DNA of 64,000 nucleotides from Streptomyces aurantiogriseus (GTDB lineage: Bacteria; Actinomycetota; Actinomycetes; Streptomycetales; Streptomycetaceae), in assembly GCF_014649375.1 (NCBI RefSeq), contig NZ_BMSX01000028.1, positions 59,448 to 123,447 of the forward strand. The letters are read 5' to 3'. The notes under the pieces were generated by a model, which did no database searches, was not told the DNA's origin, and saw only the letters and a program-made list of their open reading frames with translations. Shown here one piece after another: positions 1 to 9,764 of this stretch. The position numbers and the translations under genes are program-made. The first letter of the stretch is position 1. Every line of letters begins with the position of its first letter.

Positions 1-518
1 CCTCGGCCCGGTCGGCCTCATGGCCGCCCAGTCCGCCTTCGCGATGGGCGCCGCGCGGGTGCTGGGCGCGGACCTGGTCGCGGAGCGCCGCGCCTTCGCC
101 GCCACCCTGGGTGTGGAGCCGGTCGAGGGCGACGACACACGGACCGCCATCCGGGAAAATGACCGGCGGACGCGGACCGGACGCCGTGGTGGAGGCCGTG
201 GGCTCGGACGCCACCATCGAGCTCGCCCTCAAGGCCGTCCGGCAAGCCGGCCGGGTCAGCGTCATCGGGGTCAGCCAGAGCAAGGCGTTCCCTTTCCACA
301 TGGGGCTGGCTCAGGTCAAGGAACTGGAGTTCGCCATCGGGCTCTGCTCGGTGCACTACGAGCTCCCTCCCCTGATCGCCCTCACCCGTGCCGGCCGGAT
401 CAAGCCGGAGGTGGTCGTCTCCCACCGCTTCGCCCTCTCCGGAGGCCCGGCGGCGTACGACCTGTTCGCAGACCGCTCCGACGGCGTCCGCAAGATCCTC
501 CTCGACCCCGCCCGCTGA
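1..518 (+). pseudogene. Zinc-type alcohol dehydrogenase, C-terminal part, frameshifted
   Basis: The window opens inside a medium-chain (zinc-binding) dehydrogenase. The Rossmann start reads LGPVGLMAAQSAFAMGAARV, the usual GxGxxG-like NAD(P) site of this family. The reading frame then changes in the A-run at 156-159: removing one A would join ...TAIRE to MTGGRGPDAVVEAVG, which is the expected continuation. The second half, up to the stop at 518, has the normal family ending (RAGRIKPEVVVSH ... GVRKILLDPAR). The upstream half lies outside the window. The shift may be a true mutation or a homopolymer sequencing error; apart from the one base the protein looks well preserved. Confidence 0.8.
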
Positions 519-806
519 CCCTGTTCATAAGGGAAGACAAGGTTTCATCCCACAAAGGGCACTTCCTGGCGCGGGTGAACTGCCCATGCGCGGCTGACGC
601 CGTACGATCGTGTCGCCACGGATCACTGGTCGCTGGTCATGAGCCGGCGACTGCTCGTTCGGCGGACCGGCGTCGCTGGTACTCCATTGCCGCCCCGCTC
701 GAACCGCACCGCCGGGCATACCGGACGGACCGCACATGTCGTACCTCCGCCATCTGCTGCCGGACCGCAACCGAGACGACGTACGTCCAAGGAGACAGGA
801 AGGCTG

Positions 807-1139
807 ATGATCTTCATCACCGCCAAGTTCCGAGTCCGTCCCGAGCATGCCGACCGGTGGCCGGACATCACCGCCGACTTCACCGAAGCCACGCGCCGGG
901 AGCCCGGCTGCCTCTGGTTCGACTGGTCGCGCAGCGTGACGGACCCCACGGAGTACGTCCTGGTCGAGGCCTTCCGCGATGACGAAGCAGGCGCTGCTCA
1001 CGTGCAGTCGGCGCACTTCAGGGCCGCGCAGCAGACGTTGCCGCCCCATCTGATCGAGACTCCCCGCATCGTGAACGCGAACGTTCCGCAGGACGACTGG
1101 TCGCTGCTGGGCGAGATGGCCGTTCCCGAGCAGGGGTAG
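807..1139 (+). CDS. ABM-domain (quinol monooxygenase-like) protein
   Basis: A 110-residue protein beginning MIFITAKFRVRPEHADRWPD, with the ferredoxin-like alpha/beta fold pattern of antibiotic-biosynthesis monooxygenase (ABM) proteins: an N-terminal strand, a helix with a conserved EPGCLWFDW segment, then YVLVEAFRD and an HVQSAHFRA helix. Family members are small cofactorless dimeric oxygenases or heme/quinone-acting proteins; the substrate cannot be told here. The ATG at 807 was preferred over the open frame from 639 because it has an AGGA/GGAAGG Shine-Dalgarno sequence 5-8 nt upstream and the family starts there. It stands alone after the broken dehydrogenase. Confidence 0.8.
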   Translation: MIFITAKFRVRPEHADRWPDITADFTEATRREPGCLWFDWSRSVTDPTEYVLVEAFRDDEAGAAHVQSAHFRAAQQTLPPHLIETPRIVNANVPQDDWSLLGEMAVPEQG

Positions 1140-1401
1140 GACAGGCTCCCCCGGATCGACTGGTGATCAGATCCTGCGGGTGCACGGCGGTGTGACGGAG
1201 TCTGGGCCAAGCAACCACTGTCCACCGCCGCTCCGCATACATGGGGCCACGCGCATCCCGGTGAGACACGGCCCTCTTGACATCCACAGCGCCACTCGAG
1301 CATGGCCGCTGCGTGGTGGCGGCCGGCCAGGCGCCGCCCGAGCTGACCCTTCCCGGGACCACATCAACCCCGAAACGTGACCCACGACAGACTTACAGAC
1401 A

Positions 1402-1417
1402 TGCCAACCAGTCGGTA
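1402..1417. promoter_or_regulatory. TetR-type operator-like palindrome upstream of the DUF485/symporter pair
   Basis: TGCCAACCAGTCGGTA is an imperfect palindrome. Its reverse complement, TACCGACTGGTTGGCA, matches the site at 18298-18313 (TACCGACCAGTTGGTA) at 13 of 16 positions. It lies about 70 bp before the DUF485 start. The form resembles operators of TetR-family acyl-metabolism regulators; which regulator binds is unknown. Confidence 0.4.
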
Positions 1418-1485
1418 TGGTGCGCCGCCTGAACCACTCTTCCCCGTTCACCTCACGGCCCCGAGCCGTAGTGGAAGGCCAGGCG

Positions 1486-1995
1486 ATGACATACGCCGAC
1501 GAGAACCGGTACCCACCGTCAGCACCTACGGGATGGCCGCTGCCGCACTCCGAGCCCCACGGGATCACCCCTCGACACGAGACGTACGGGCAGAACCCGT
1601 GGCCGGAGTCGTACGGGCACGACGCCCCGCGATACGACTCGTACGGGCAGCAAGCCCCTTGGGACTCCCCCTACGGGCACGAGGCTCATCGGCACGACCG
1701 CGACCTCGCCGCCCTCCGCTCGGCCTACCGCCTGCTCCGCCGGGTCTCCACGCTCACCGCGCTCGGCTCCTTCGTGGTGTATGTCGTGCTGTCCTGCTAT
1801 GCGCCCGGCCTGATGGGATCCAAGATCGCCGGAGAGCTGAGTCTGGGCATGACCCTGGGCGTCCTCCAACTCGTCGTCACCTTCGCGGCGGTCTTCTGGT
1901 ACGGACGCAGCGCACAACGCTCGGTGGATCCGTTGGCCCGCGCCGTCAGGGAGCGGGCGGTCCCCGCCGGCCGGAACGCCGGGGTGGCGAGATGA
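1486..1995 (+). CDS. DUF485 membrane protein (partner of ActP-type symporter)
   Basis: A 169-residue protein with a Tyr/His/Gly/Pro-rich N-terminal half containing short repeats of the type (E/D)SYG(H/Q)(D/Q)AP, followed by a DUF485 domain with two membrane helices (TLTALGSFVVYVVLSCYAPG and LSLGMTLGVLQLVVTFAAVF). DUF485 proteins (YjcH in E. coli) are encoded directly before acetate/solute:sodium symporters. The next gene starts at 1992, giving an ATGA overlap and probable translational coupling. ATG 1486 was chosen because of the GGAAGG 7-12 nt before it; the frame is open from 1417. Its partner is frameshifted, so the transport system may not work. Confidence 0.8.
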   Translation: MTYADENRYPPSAPTGWPLPHSEPHGITPRHETYGQNPWPESYGHDAPRYDSYGQQAPWDSPYGHEAHRHDRDLAALRSAYRLLRRVSTLTALGSFVVYVVLSCYAPGLMGSKIAGELSLGMTLGVLQLVVTFAAVFWYGRSAQRSVDPLARAVRERAVPAGRNAGVAR

Positions 1996-3607
1996 ACGAC
2001 TTCAGCTCCGGGACGCAGGCCATCGTCCTGGTCATGTTCACCACGCTGGTCACCGTCACGCTGATGATGTGCATCATGGCGGGCCCGGACCGCGACGACC
2101 TGACGAACTTCTACACCGGCTACCTGTCGCTCACCCCGCTCAAGAACGGCCTGGCGATTGCGGGCGACTACATCTCCGCGGCCACGGTGCTGAGCACCAC
2201 CGGCATCATCGCGCTCGCCGGCTACGACGGCTATGTCCTCGCGGTCAGCACCGCCCTGTCCCTGGTGCTGCTGATGTTCCTGCTGGCCGAACCCCTGCGC
2301 AACGCCGGCAGGTTCACCATGGGCGACGTCCTGGCCCGCAACATGCCCGGACGGGCCGTACGTATCGCGGCCTGCGTGGTGACGCTTTCGGCGACCCTGC
2401 CCTTCCTGGTCGTCCAGCTTTCCGGAGCCGGGTCGCTGCTCACCTTCATCCTTAACATCCCGCACGCGGCGGGCGCCAGGACGGCGTGCATCGTCATCAT
2501 CGGCAGTCTGATGATCATTTATGCGGCGATCGGCGGTATGAGGGGCACCGCGCTCATCCAGATGATCAAGATCGTGCTCCTGCTCGGCACCAGCGTCGTC
2601 GTCGCCGCTCTCGTACTCAACCGCTTCGACTGGAGCCCCGGCGACATCCTCAGGGCCGCCCAGCACGGCAGCGGCGCGGGCCCCGCCTTCCTCCAGCAGG
2701 GCCTTCAGTTGGGCACCTCGCCCGTTGACCGGCTGGACTTCGTCAGCCTCCAGTTCACCGTGGTCCTCGGTGTGGCCTGCCTGCCCCACATCACGATGCG
2801 TCTGTACTCCGCGCAGGACGTGCCGGCCGTGCGCCGCTCCATGTCGTGGGCGGTCGGCACGGTCACCACGTTCTGCCTGCTCGTGATCATCATGGGTACG
2901 GGTGCGGCGGCCCTGGTGGGATCGCGGTACATCACCGCGGCCGACCCGCACGGCAGAACGTCGGTGCTCATGCTGTCGCAGGTGCTCGGCGGGCCCCCGC
3001 CTCCGCGGGCGTGACGATCCTCTACTCGGCCGTGGCGGGCATGGTGTTCATCACCCTGCTGTCGTCGGTCGCAGGGATGACCCTGGCCGCCGCCTCGTCA
3101 CTCGCCCACGACCTGTTCGCCCATACGGTGCGGCGGGGACAGGCCGAGCCGCGTACCGAGATGACGGTAGCGGCGTGGACGAGCGTGGCCGTGGGGATCG
3201 TTGCCATCGGGCTCGCCACCATGGTGCAGAACTGGGACGTCGGCGTGTTGACCACTCTGGCCATCTGCATAGGGGCATCGGCGGTGGCACCCGCGCTCAC
3301 CTACTCCCTGTTCTGGCGAGGGTTCACGCGCACCGGCCTGCTCGCCACCCTCTACGGCGGCGCGGCCTGCGCAATGCTGCTCATGGTCTTCTCCAAGGCC
3401 GTGTCGGGCACGCCGTCCGCCGTCTTCCCGGACGCCGACTTCGACCTCTTCCCCATGCAGTCCACCGGACTGGTCTCCATCCCGTTCGGCTACCTGGCGG
3501 GCTGGCTGGGCAGCCGTCTGGACCACCGGCGCCGTGCCGCCGACAGCCGTGAGCACCGGCGGCTGTACGAGGAGAACGAGGCACGGCTGCTCGCCGCAGC
3601 CGAATGA
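1992..3607 (+). pseudogene. actP: Sodium:solute symporter, ActP-like (frameshifted)
   Basis: The first frame (1992-3014) gives about 340 residues of a sodium:solute symporter: several hydrophobic helices, a substrate-domain segment GDYISAATVLSTTGIIALAG and the later GVACLPHITMRLYS. At 2988-2998 (a GGCGGGCCCCC tract) one base appears to be missing; the protein continues in another frame as APASAGVTILYSAVAGMVF and runs to 3607. Together they make about 535 residues, close to the usual size of acetate/pyruvate-type ActP permeases. Context with DUF485 supports a monocarboxylate permease. As read, only the truncated N-terminal part would be made. A sequencing error in the GC homopolymer is possible. 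Confidence 0.82.
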
Positions 3608-3669
3608 GCACGGCGGCGCGGGCGGGCCTGCTCCAGGCAGCCTCCCGCGCCGGCCGCGCCCTGAGACGG

Positions 3670-6090
3670 TCAGACGGGAGTGCCGGTCAGTTGCTGTTCG
3701 GTCCACACGGTCTTGCCCTCGCGGGTGTAGCGGGTACCCCAGCGTTCGGTCATCTGGGCCACCAGGAACAGGCCGCGCCCGCCCTCGTCGGTCGTACGGG
3801 CGCGGCGCATGTGTGGTGAGGTGTGGCTGGTGTCGCCGACCTCGCACACCAGACACCGTTCACGGATGAGCCGTAGGGTCGCAGGACCGCCGGCGTAGCG
3901 GTAGACGTTGGTGACCAGTTCGCTGGCGACCAACTCGGTGGTGAACGCCAAGTGCTCCAGACCCCACTCGGTCAGTTTGGCCGAGGTCAATGCCCTGGCC
4001 CGGGCGGCGCTGGCGGGCTCCGGCGGCAGACGCCAGGAGGCGACATTGTCCGGTGGCAGCATGCGGGTGCGGGCGATCAGCAAGGCGACGTCGTCGCCGG
4101 GGCGCGAGGGCACGAGCGAGTCGACGACCGCTTGGCATGTCCATTCCAGCGCGTCCGCGGGGCGGGTGAGCGCCGCACACAGCTTCGTCAGGCCGATGTC
4201 GGCATCAATGTGGCGTTCGCCGATGAGTCCGTTGGTGTACAGGCACAGCAGGCTTCCCTCGGCCAGTTCGATGTCCCGTGCCTCGAACGGCAGGCCGCCC
4301 AGGCCGAGCGGTGGGCCGGCGGGCAGGTCGAGCAGAGCCACCTGTCCATCCGGAGCGGTCACCACCGGCGGTGGGTGACCGGCGCGGGCCACGGAGCAGC
4401 GCCCGGAGACCGGGTCGTACACGGCGTACAGGCAGGTGGCGCCGACGACCTGTTCGTCCACGGGCCGTTCGCCGGCTGCTTCCTGTTCGGCCGCCAGCAG
4501 GTTGACCAGGTCGTCCAGGCGGGAGAGGACCTCGTCCGGTTCCAGGTCGAGGCTGGCGAGCGTATGGACGGCGGTGCGCAGCCGGCCCATGGTGGCGGCA
4601 GCATGGATGCCGCGACCCACCACGTCGCCGACGACGAGGGCGACCCGGGCCCCGGACAGGGGAATGACGTCGAACCAGTCGCCGCCCAGGCCCGGGGCCG
4701 CGCCGGCCGGCAGGTACCGCAGGGCCACCTCGACGGCCGACTGATCCGGAACCGCCCGGGGCAGAAGGCTGCTCTGCAAGGTGAACGCGGTCTGCTGCTG
4801 CTGGGTGAAGCGCCGGGCGTTGTCGATGGCGACGGCGGCGCGCGAGGCGAGTTCCTGAGCGAGGGTGAGATCGTCCGCCTCGAAGGCATCGGGGTGGCGC
4901 GAGCGCCACAGGGTCATGACGCCGAGCACCAGGCCACGCGCGGCAAGGGGTACCACGATCAGGGAGTGGGCTCCCAGGTCCGGAGCGTGGGCCCCCTGAC
5001 GGCCTTCCGCCGAGAACCAGTCGGGCGGGAGAACCGGCTCCAGGACGGGCCGTCCCTCGGCCAGGCATCCGGCCTGCGGTGTGTCGGGCCCGAACTCCAC
5101 GGGCTCCCCATGGGGGTGGGGCGGGCCGGGTTGCTGGGCACCGACGCTGCAGGTCCCCAGTCGGACCACGGGCCCTGCCAGGGCGCGCGTCGGTTCCTCA
5201 CCGAGCGTCACCGGCTGAAGCAGGTCCACCGACGCATGGTCGGCGAGGTGAGGCACCATCACCTCGGCGAGTTCCCGGGCGGTCTCGGCCACGTCGAGGG
5301 TGGTTCCGATACGGCTGCCGACCTGGTCGAGGAGCGCGAGCCGACGCTGGGCCCGATGGCGTTCGGTGATGTCCTCGATCATCTCGGCCACACCCAGGAT
5401 GCGGCCGGAGGGGTCCTCCATCCGGAAGGACGAGACCAACGCGACCCGCTCTCGTGCCGGATCCCGCTCCAGGCGAGCGAACTGCTCGGAGTAGACCAGG
5501 GGTCTTCCGGTCTGCATCACCTGGCGCACACGGTCCACAGCCTTGCGTGCGTCGTCGGGGAGGAGCATTCCGCCGGTGGGCAGCCCCCGAAAGTCGGCTG
5601 CCGGGACGCCGCTGAAGCGTTCGATGGCCCGGTTGACCCGGAGAATCCTCAGGTCGGGGCCGTGGATGACCAGGCCGATCGGGCATTGGCGGTACAACCC
5701 GTCGAGAACCGCGCGGTCCCTTTGCCACTCAAGGACATCAACCGCGAGTGCCCCCGCGAGAAACCACTCACGGACCCGGCCACCGCGTGACAGCTCATGG
5801 GCCCTGAGCCCCATCTCCACGAGCCGCCCGTCGCGGTGCCGCAATGTGAGCACGCCGAACCAGCCGCCGGCTCTCCTGCAGTTCGCCGCGGCCTCAGTGA
5901 CAGCCGGCAGATCACGAGGATCGACAAGGACCTCGAACGCCGGACGACCGATCACGGCTGTGTCCGGATAGCCGAGCAGTTCCTGAGCCCGCCGGTTCCA
6001 TCCGACCACGACTCCCCGGTCGTCGAGCACCGCCGAGGCGGCGAGGTGCAGGGCGAACGGATCGTCGTGGCTGTCGCTGAGCTCCGTCAT
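3670..6090 (-). CDS. PAS-PAS-GAF-SpoIIE (PP2C) phosphatase with C-terminal HATPase
   Basis: An 806-residue multidomain signalling protein. Two PAS-like domains (about 10-120 and 125-250, the second ending with the PAC-like VAEMIEDITERHRA) are followed by a GAF domain (about 265-430), a SpoIIE/PP2C-type Ser/Thr phosphatase (GGDWFDVIPL, VVGDVVGRG, GDDVALLIAR metal-site motifs) and an RsbW-like HATPase (ELVASELVTNVYRYA, GGRGLFLVAQM). Such Streptomyces proteins act in partner-switching control of anti-sigma factor antagonists. The motif usually seen as YTDGL is YTNGL here. ATG 6090 begins MTELSDSHDD; a GTG at 6105 is an alternative. It converges on the symporter gene. Confidence 0.88.
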   Translation of the reverse strand: MTELSDSHDDPFALHLAASAVLDDRGVVVGWNRRAQELLGYPDTAVIGRPAFEVLVDPRDLPAVTEAAANCRRAGGWFGVLTLRHRDGRLVEMGLRAHELSRGGRVREWFLAGALAVDVLEWQRDRAVLDGLYRQCPIGLVIHGPDLRILRVNRAIERFSGVPAADFRGLPTGGMLLPDDARKAVDRVRQVMQTGRPLVYSEQFARLERDPARERVALVSSFRMEDPSGRILGVAEMIEDITERHRAQRRLALLDQVGSRIGTTLDVAETARELAEVMVPHLADHASVDLLQPVTLGEEPTRALAGPVVRLGTCSVGAQQPGPPHPHGEPVEFGPDTPQAGCLAEGRPVLEPVLPPDWFSAEGRQGAHAPDLGAHSLIVVPLAARGLVLGVMTLWRSRHPDAFEADDLTLAQELASRAAVAIDNARRFTQQQQTAFTLQSSLLPRAVPDQSAVEVALRYLPAGAAPGLGGDWFDVIPLSGARVALVVGDVVGRGIHAAATMGRLRTAVHTLASLDLEPDEVLSRLDDLVNLLAAEQEAAGERPVDEQVVGATCLYAVYDPVSGRCSVARAGHPPPVVTAPDGQVALLDLPAGPPLGLGGLPFEARDIELAEGSLLCLYTNGLIGERHIDADIGLTKLCAALTRPADALEWTCQAVVDSLVPSRPGDDVALLIARTRMLPPDNVASWRLPPEPASAARARALTSAKLTEWGLEHLAFTTELVASELVTNVYRYAGGPATLRLIRERCLVCEVGDTSHTSPHMRRARTTDEGGRGLFLVAQMTERWGTRYTREGKTVWTEQQLTGTPV

Positions 6091-6437
6091 CCGCTTTTCC
6101 ACCACTGGACACCACCGTGTACTCGGTCGCCGATGTCCTGCCGCGGGTCCTGACCGTGGCCGGTGACCGGCATGACGGCGTTCGTGGCGGTGGCTCGGCA
6201 TTCCCGAAGGCACGCGACCTGCTGACCATGTAAGCCTATTGAAATTCCGCGGAGGCCGCGGCCTCGCGCGCTGCGTGGCGTGGCGGGCAAGAGGGATGAC
6301 GACATGCCGCTGCGCCGCGAGGCCTCGCCCCGGCGGGCGTCGCGTTCCACCTCCCTCGCATACCGCTCGGCCGCCGAGGCACCGTTCGGGAGGTTGCCGA
6401 AGCCGTCAGGATTTCCTGCGGCCTCCAGTGACGGGCA

Positions 6438-6477
6438 GGGGCGGTCCCGGAAGGTCAGGGCCGACCGGGACCGCCCC
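6438..6477. terminator. Stem-loop after the liv operon
   Basis: GGGGCGGTCCCGG (6438-6450) and CCGGGACCGCCCC (6465-6477) form a perfect 13-bp stem with a 14-nt loop, 8 bp beyond the livK stop codon. There is no T-run, as is common for actinobacterial terminators. Confidence 0.75.
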
Positions 6478-6484
6478 CGCGGGC

Positions 6485-7762
6485 TCACTTCGCCAGCGGG
6501 CCGAACTCCTTGCGGGTGTCCACCGGCTTGCCGAACAACTGCCACCGCTCGCCCTCGAACCGCATCAGCTGCATCGTCTCGATCGGAAAGGCGTCAGCGG
6601 GCCCGGTGGAGAGGGTGACACCGGGCAGCAGCATGTCCACCTCGACGTCCTTGAGGTTGCGCACCGCGTCCCGCAGCCCCTCCCTGGTCGGGCACTTCAT
6701 CGCGTCCAGGGCCTTGTGCAAGCTGGAGGCGGCGGCCCAGCCGTAGGCGTTGAACTGGTTGGCCGGGTCGGAGTCGGGCGCGTACTTGCGCAGGGCGTCC
6801 CGGTACGTCTTCATCTCCGCGTCATCGGCCCACTGCGGGTCGGCGGGGTCCTTGAAGTAGGTCGCCGACACCACGCCCTGGACGTTCTTGAACCCGACAG
6901 GCTTGAGCACGGTGGCGGAGGAGGACACGTTGTTCACGATGTGCAGCGGGTTCCACCTGGTGTTCTTGGCATCGGCGGCGAGGGCCTGGCTGCCGAACTT
7001 CGGCGTGGTGATGTTGAGCAGCACATCCGCCCTGGACCGGGCGAGGCTTGTCATCTGTGCGGAGACGGAGGGGTCGGTGACCTCGTAGCTCTCCTCGGCG
7101 ACCACCTTGATGCCGCTGCCGGCGACGGCCGCCTTGAACCCGCCGAGCAGATCCTTGCCGAAGTCGTCGTTCTGGTGGAGGACGGCGACCTTGGCCTTCG
7201 GCTTCTCCTCCTTGAGGTATTTGGCGTACACCCGTGCCTCGGCGATGTAGTTCGGCTGCCAGCCGGTGGTCCACGGGTGGTTGTCGTCGGTCCCCCAGAC
7301 GGAGGCGCCGGTGGCGACGAAAGGCTGCGGCACCTTCCGCTTGTCGAGGTAGTCCCACACGGCGGCCGTGGACGGGGTGCCCAGGGTCTGGAAGACGGCG
7401 AAGACCTTCTCCTGCTCGACGAGTCTGCGGGCCTCCTCGACCGCCTTGGGCGGCTGGTAGCCGTCGTCGCGGACGGTGAACACCACTGTGCGGCCGTCAA
7501 TGCCGCCCTTGTCGTTGACGTGCTTGAAGTAGGCGCTCACGCCTTTGCTGATCGTGCCGTACGCGGAGGCCGGTCCCGACAGTGGGTAGATGCCGCCCAG
7601 CTTGATGGTCCTGTCGGTGATGCCGGTGGTCTGCTGACCCTGGCACGCGCCGTCGGCGGCGGCGTCCTTGTCGTCCTGCCCGCGCTGGCTGTTGCAGGCG
7701 GTGGCGAGGAGGAGGGCGGCGGACGCGGCCGCGGCCGCCCGCAGAGTGGTCGTCTTGCGCAT
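6485..7762 (-). CDS. livK: Branched-chain amino acid-type ABC transporter, substrate-binding lipoprotein
   Basis: A type I periplasmic-binding-fold protein of 425 residues (Leu/Ile/Val-binding family). It begins with a lipoprotein signal peptide (MRKTTTLRAAAAASAALLLA, lipobox ATAC before NSQ), so it is anchored outside the membrane. The binding-protein body includes IKLGGIYPLSGPASAYG and a fold-specific VAVLHQNDDFGKDLLGGF. It is the last gene of the operon livG-F-H-M-K. ATG 7762 has AAGGA nine bases upstream; ATG 7771 overlaps the livM stop as ATGA and is an alternative. The actual ligand cannot be read from sequence; homologues bind amino acids, amides, urea or aromatic acids. Confidence 0.92.
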   Translation of the reverse strand: MRKTTTLRAAAAASAALLLATACNSQRGQDDKDAAADGACQGQQTTGITDRTIKLGGIYPLSGPASAYGTISKGVSAYFKHVNDKGGIDGRTVVFTVRDDGYQPPKAVEEARRLVEQEKVFAVFQTLGTPSTAAVWDYLDKRKVPQPFVATGASVWGTDDNHPWTTGWQPNYIAEARVYAKYLKEEKPKAKVAVLHQNDDFGKDLLGGFKAAVAGSGIKVVAEESYEVTDPSVSAQMTSLARSRADVLLNITTPKFGSQALAADAKNTRWNPLHIVNNVSSSATVLKPVGFKNVQGVVSATYFKDPADPQWADDAEMKTYRDALRKYAPDSDPANQFNAYGWAAASSLHKALDAMKCPTREGLRDAVRNLKDVEVDMLLPGVTLSTGPADAFPIETMQLMRFEGERWQLFGKPVDTRKEFGPLAK

Positions 7763-7767
7763 GTGAT

Positions 7768-8877
7768 TCATTCCTTTTCCGTGCGGGGCGGTGCGCCCAC
7801 GGGTTCGGCATCGACAGGTGCGGGATCCGCCGGGGTGGGGGGCGCGGAGGGTTCGGAGCCGGGCGTCCGGTCGCCGGCGGCGGAGGTGGTGCGGGTGAGG
7901 CGACTGACGGCGGCACCCCGGACACGGCCCGCCAGACCGGCCAGTCCCGTCGGCGCCACGAACATCACCGCGATGATCAGCAGGCCGAACACCACACCGG
8001 GCGCCGCCTCGCTGATGTCCTGGGCCACGCTCGGCACGTACATCACGAAGGCCGCCCCCAGCAGCGGTCCGTACAGCGAGGCGAGCCCTCCGACCACCAG
8101 GCCGGCCAGCAGTGTGATGGACAGGACGAAGCTGAACGAGTCGGGTGAGACGAAGCCGATCACCCAGGTGTAGACACACCCGGAGACACCCGCGAACAGC
8201 GCGCTCCATGCGAAGGCGAGGGTCTTGTGCAGCGACAGCCGTACGCCCATGACCTCCGCGGCGCTCTCGTTGTCCCGCACGGCCAGCAGTGCCCGGCCGA
8301 CCCGGGACCGCAGCAGGTTGCGGGCGAGCAGCAGAGCCACCGCGGTGACGGCGAGGACCACGAAGTACGTCCACTGGTCCTCGGCCAGCCCGCTCCACGC
8401 GGGCGGTTGCAGCTTGTCCACGGTCAGACCCATGGAGCCGCCCGTCACCGGTTCGAGCCGCTTGAGCAGCGGCGGCAGGAACACCGCGAACGAGAGGGTG
8501 ACCAGGGCCAGGTACAGTCCGCGCAGCCGCAGGGCCGGCACGCCGAAACCGAGGCCCAGCAGGAAGCATCCGACGGCCGCGACCGGCAGCGTGGCCAGGT
8601 GGCCGGTGTCGTACCGGTCGAGCATGACCGCCGCCGTGTAGGCCCCGGCCGCGAAGAACGCGCCGTGCCCGAGGGAGATCTGCCCGCCGAATCCGACCAG
8701 CAGGTTCAGGCCGGCCAGCGCCACGGCGTACAGCAGCACCATGGTCAGCTGGAAGACCTGGAAGGGGGCGAAGTAGAACGGTGCGCCGACAGTGACGACT
8801 GCCGCGAGCAGCGCGGTGAGCGCCAAGCGCAGGCGCCGGGCACGGTCAGTGTCGAGTGTTGCGGTGATTGTGCTCAT
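7768..8877 (-). CDS. livM: Branched-chain amino acid-type ABC transporter, permease
   Basis: A 369-residue membrane permease of the LivM family with about nine hydrophobic segments and the family motif NLLVGFGGQISLGHGAFFA near residue 60, plus GRALLAVRDNESAAEVMG in the cytoplasmic EAA-type coupling region. The last 50 residues form a Pro/Ser/Ala-rich charged tail that most LivM proteins lack. The start ATG overlaps the livH stop by four bases (ATGA), indicating translational coupling within the operon. Confidence 0.92.
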   Translation of the reverse strand: MSTITATLDTDRARRLRLALTALLAAVVTVGAPFYFAPFQVFQLTMVLLYAVALAGLNLLVGFGGQISLGHGAFFAAGAYTAAVMLDRYDTGHLATLPVAAVGCFLLGLGFGVPALRLRGLYLALVTLSFAVFLPPLLKRLEPVTGGSMGLTVDKLQPPAWSGLAEDQWTYFVVLAVTAVALLLARNLLRSRVGRALLAVRDNESAAEVMGVRLSLHKTLAFAWSALFAGVSGCVYTWVIGFVSPDSFSFVLSITLLAGLVVGGLASLYGPLLGAAFVMYVPSVAQDISEAAPGVVFGLLIIAVMFVAPTGLAGLAGRVRGAAVSRLTRTTSAAGDRTPGSEPSAPPTPADPAPVDAEPVGAPPRTEKE

Positions 8878-9764
8878 GCGCGCTCCACCGCCGCCCGTCC
8901 GAACAGGCCCTGGGGCCGCACCAGCAACACCGCCAGGATGATCACCAGGGGTACGCCCACCTTCAGATCGGCACCGATCACGTCCACGTACGCCCCCGCC
9001 AGCGTCTCGGCCACGCCCACGCACAGGCCGCCGACGACCGCACCGACCGGGCTGTCGAAGCCACCGAGGGTGGCCGCGGCGAACGCGTAGATCAGCACCC
9101 CGCCCATCATGTTGGGCTCGAGGAACAGCACCGGGGCGACGAGCACGCCCGACACCGCGCCGACTGTCGCGGCCAGCCCCCAGCCGAGCATCAGCACGCG
9201 GCCCACTCTGATGCCCGACAGCCGGGCGGAGGCGGGGTTGCAGGCGACCGCCCGCATCACCAGGCCGATGGACGTGTGCTGGAACAGCACGTACAGCAGG
9301 CCCATCACGACGGCCACCACCGCGATGATCCCGAAGGTCGACCAGTCCACACGCACCCCGGCCAGGTCGATCCCGCCGTCGGGGAACGGCTGCGGGAAGT
9401 CCTTCACGGTGAACGACCAGATCAGACCGGCCATCGCGTTGACGAAGATGAACAGGCCGACCGTGACGATGACCATCGTCAGTTCGGGCGCGTTCTGCAC
9501 GGGGCGGATGACGATCCGTTCGATCAGCATGCCGCCGGCGAACGACACCGCCAGGGTCACCGGCAGCGCCAGCCAGAACGACATCCCGGACGCCACGAGT
9601 TGCCACGCCACGTACGTGGAGATCATGGCGAGCTCACCCTGCGCGAAGTTGACGATCCCGGTGAACCGGTGGATCAGCACCAGGGCCAGCGCCAGGCTGG
9701 CATAGACCGCGCCGGAGCCGACCCCTTCCACCACTTGCTGGAGCAGTTCGGTCACGGCGCTCAC
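8874..9764 (-). CDS. livH: Branched-chain amino acid-type ABC transporter, permease
   Basis: A 296-residue LivH-family permease with the signature GIVNFAQGELAMISTY in the second helix and the coupling segment GLVMRAVACNPASARLSGI. It pairs with LivM to form the membrane pore. GTG 9764 is the start: it overlaps the livF stop as GTGA and lies where family members begin (VSAVTELLQQVVEG). The size is typical. Confidence 0.92.
   Translation of the reverse strand: MSAVTELLQQVVEGVGSGAVYASLALALVLIHRFTGIVNFAQGELAMISTYVAWQLVASGMSFWLALPVTLAVSFAGGMLIERIVIRPVQNAPELTMVIVTVGLFIFVNAMAGLIWSFTVKDFPQPFPDGGIDLAGVRVDWSTFGIIAVVAVVMGLLYVLFQHTSIGLVMRAVACNPASARLSGIRVGRVLMLGWGLAATVGAVSGVLVAPVLFLEPNMMGGVLIYAFAAATLGGFDSPVGAVVGGLCVGVAETLAGAYVDVIGADLKVGVPLVIILAVLLVRPQGLFGRAAVERA

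Noticed and set aside
1377..1991. N-terminal extension of the symporter frame
   Set aside because: It is out of frame with the DUF485 gene, which occupies the same DNA and has the better protein; the symporter starts at 1992.
3952..5790. 612-codon plus-strand frame opposite the SpoIIE phosphatase
   Set aside because: Shadow of a clear multidomain gene on the other strand.
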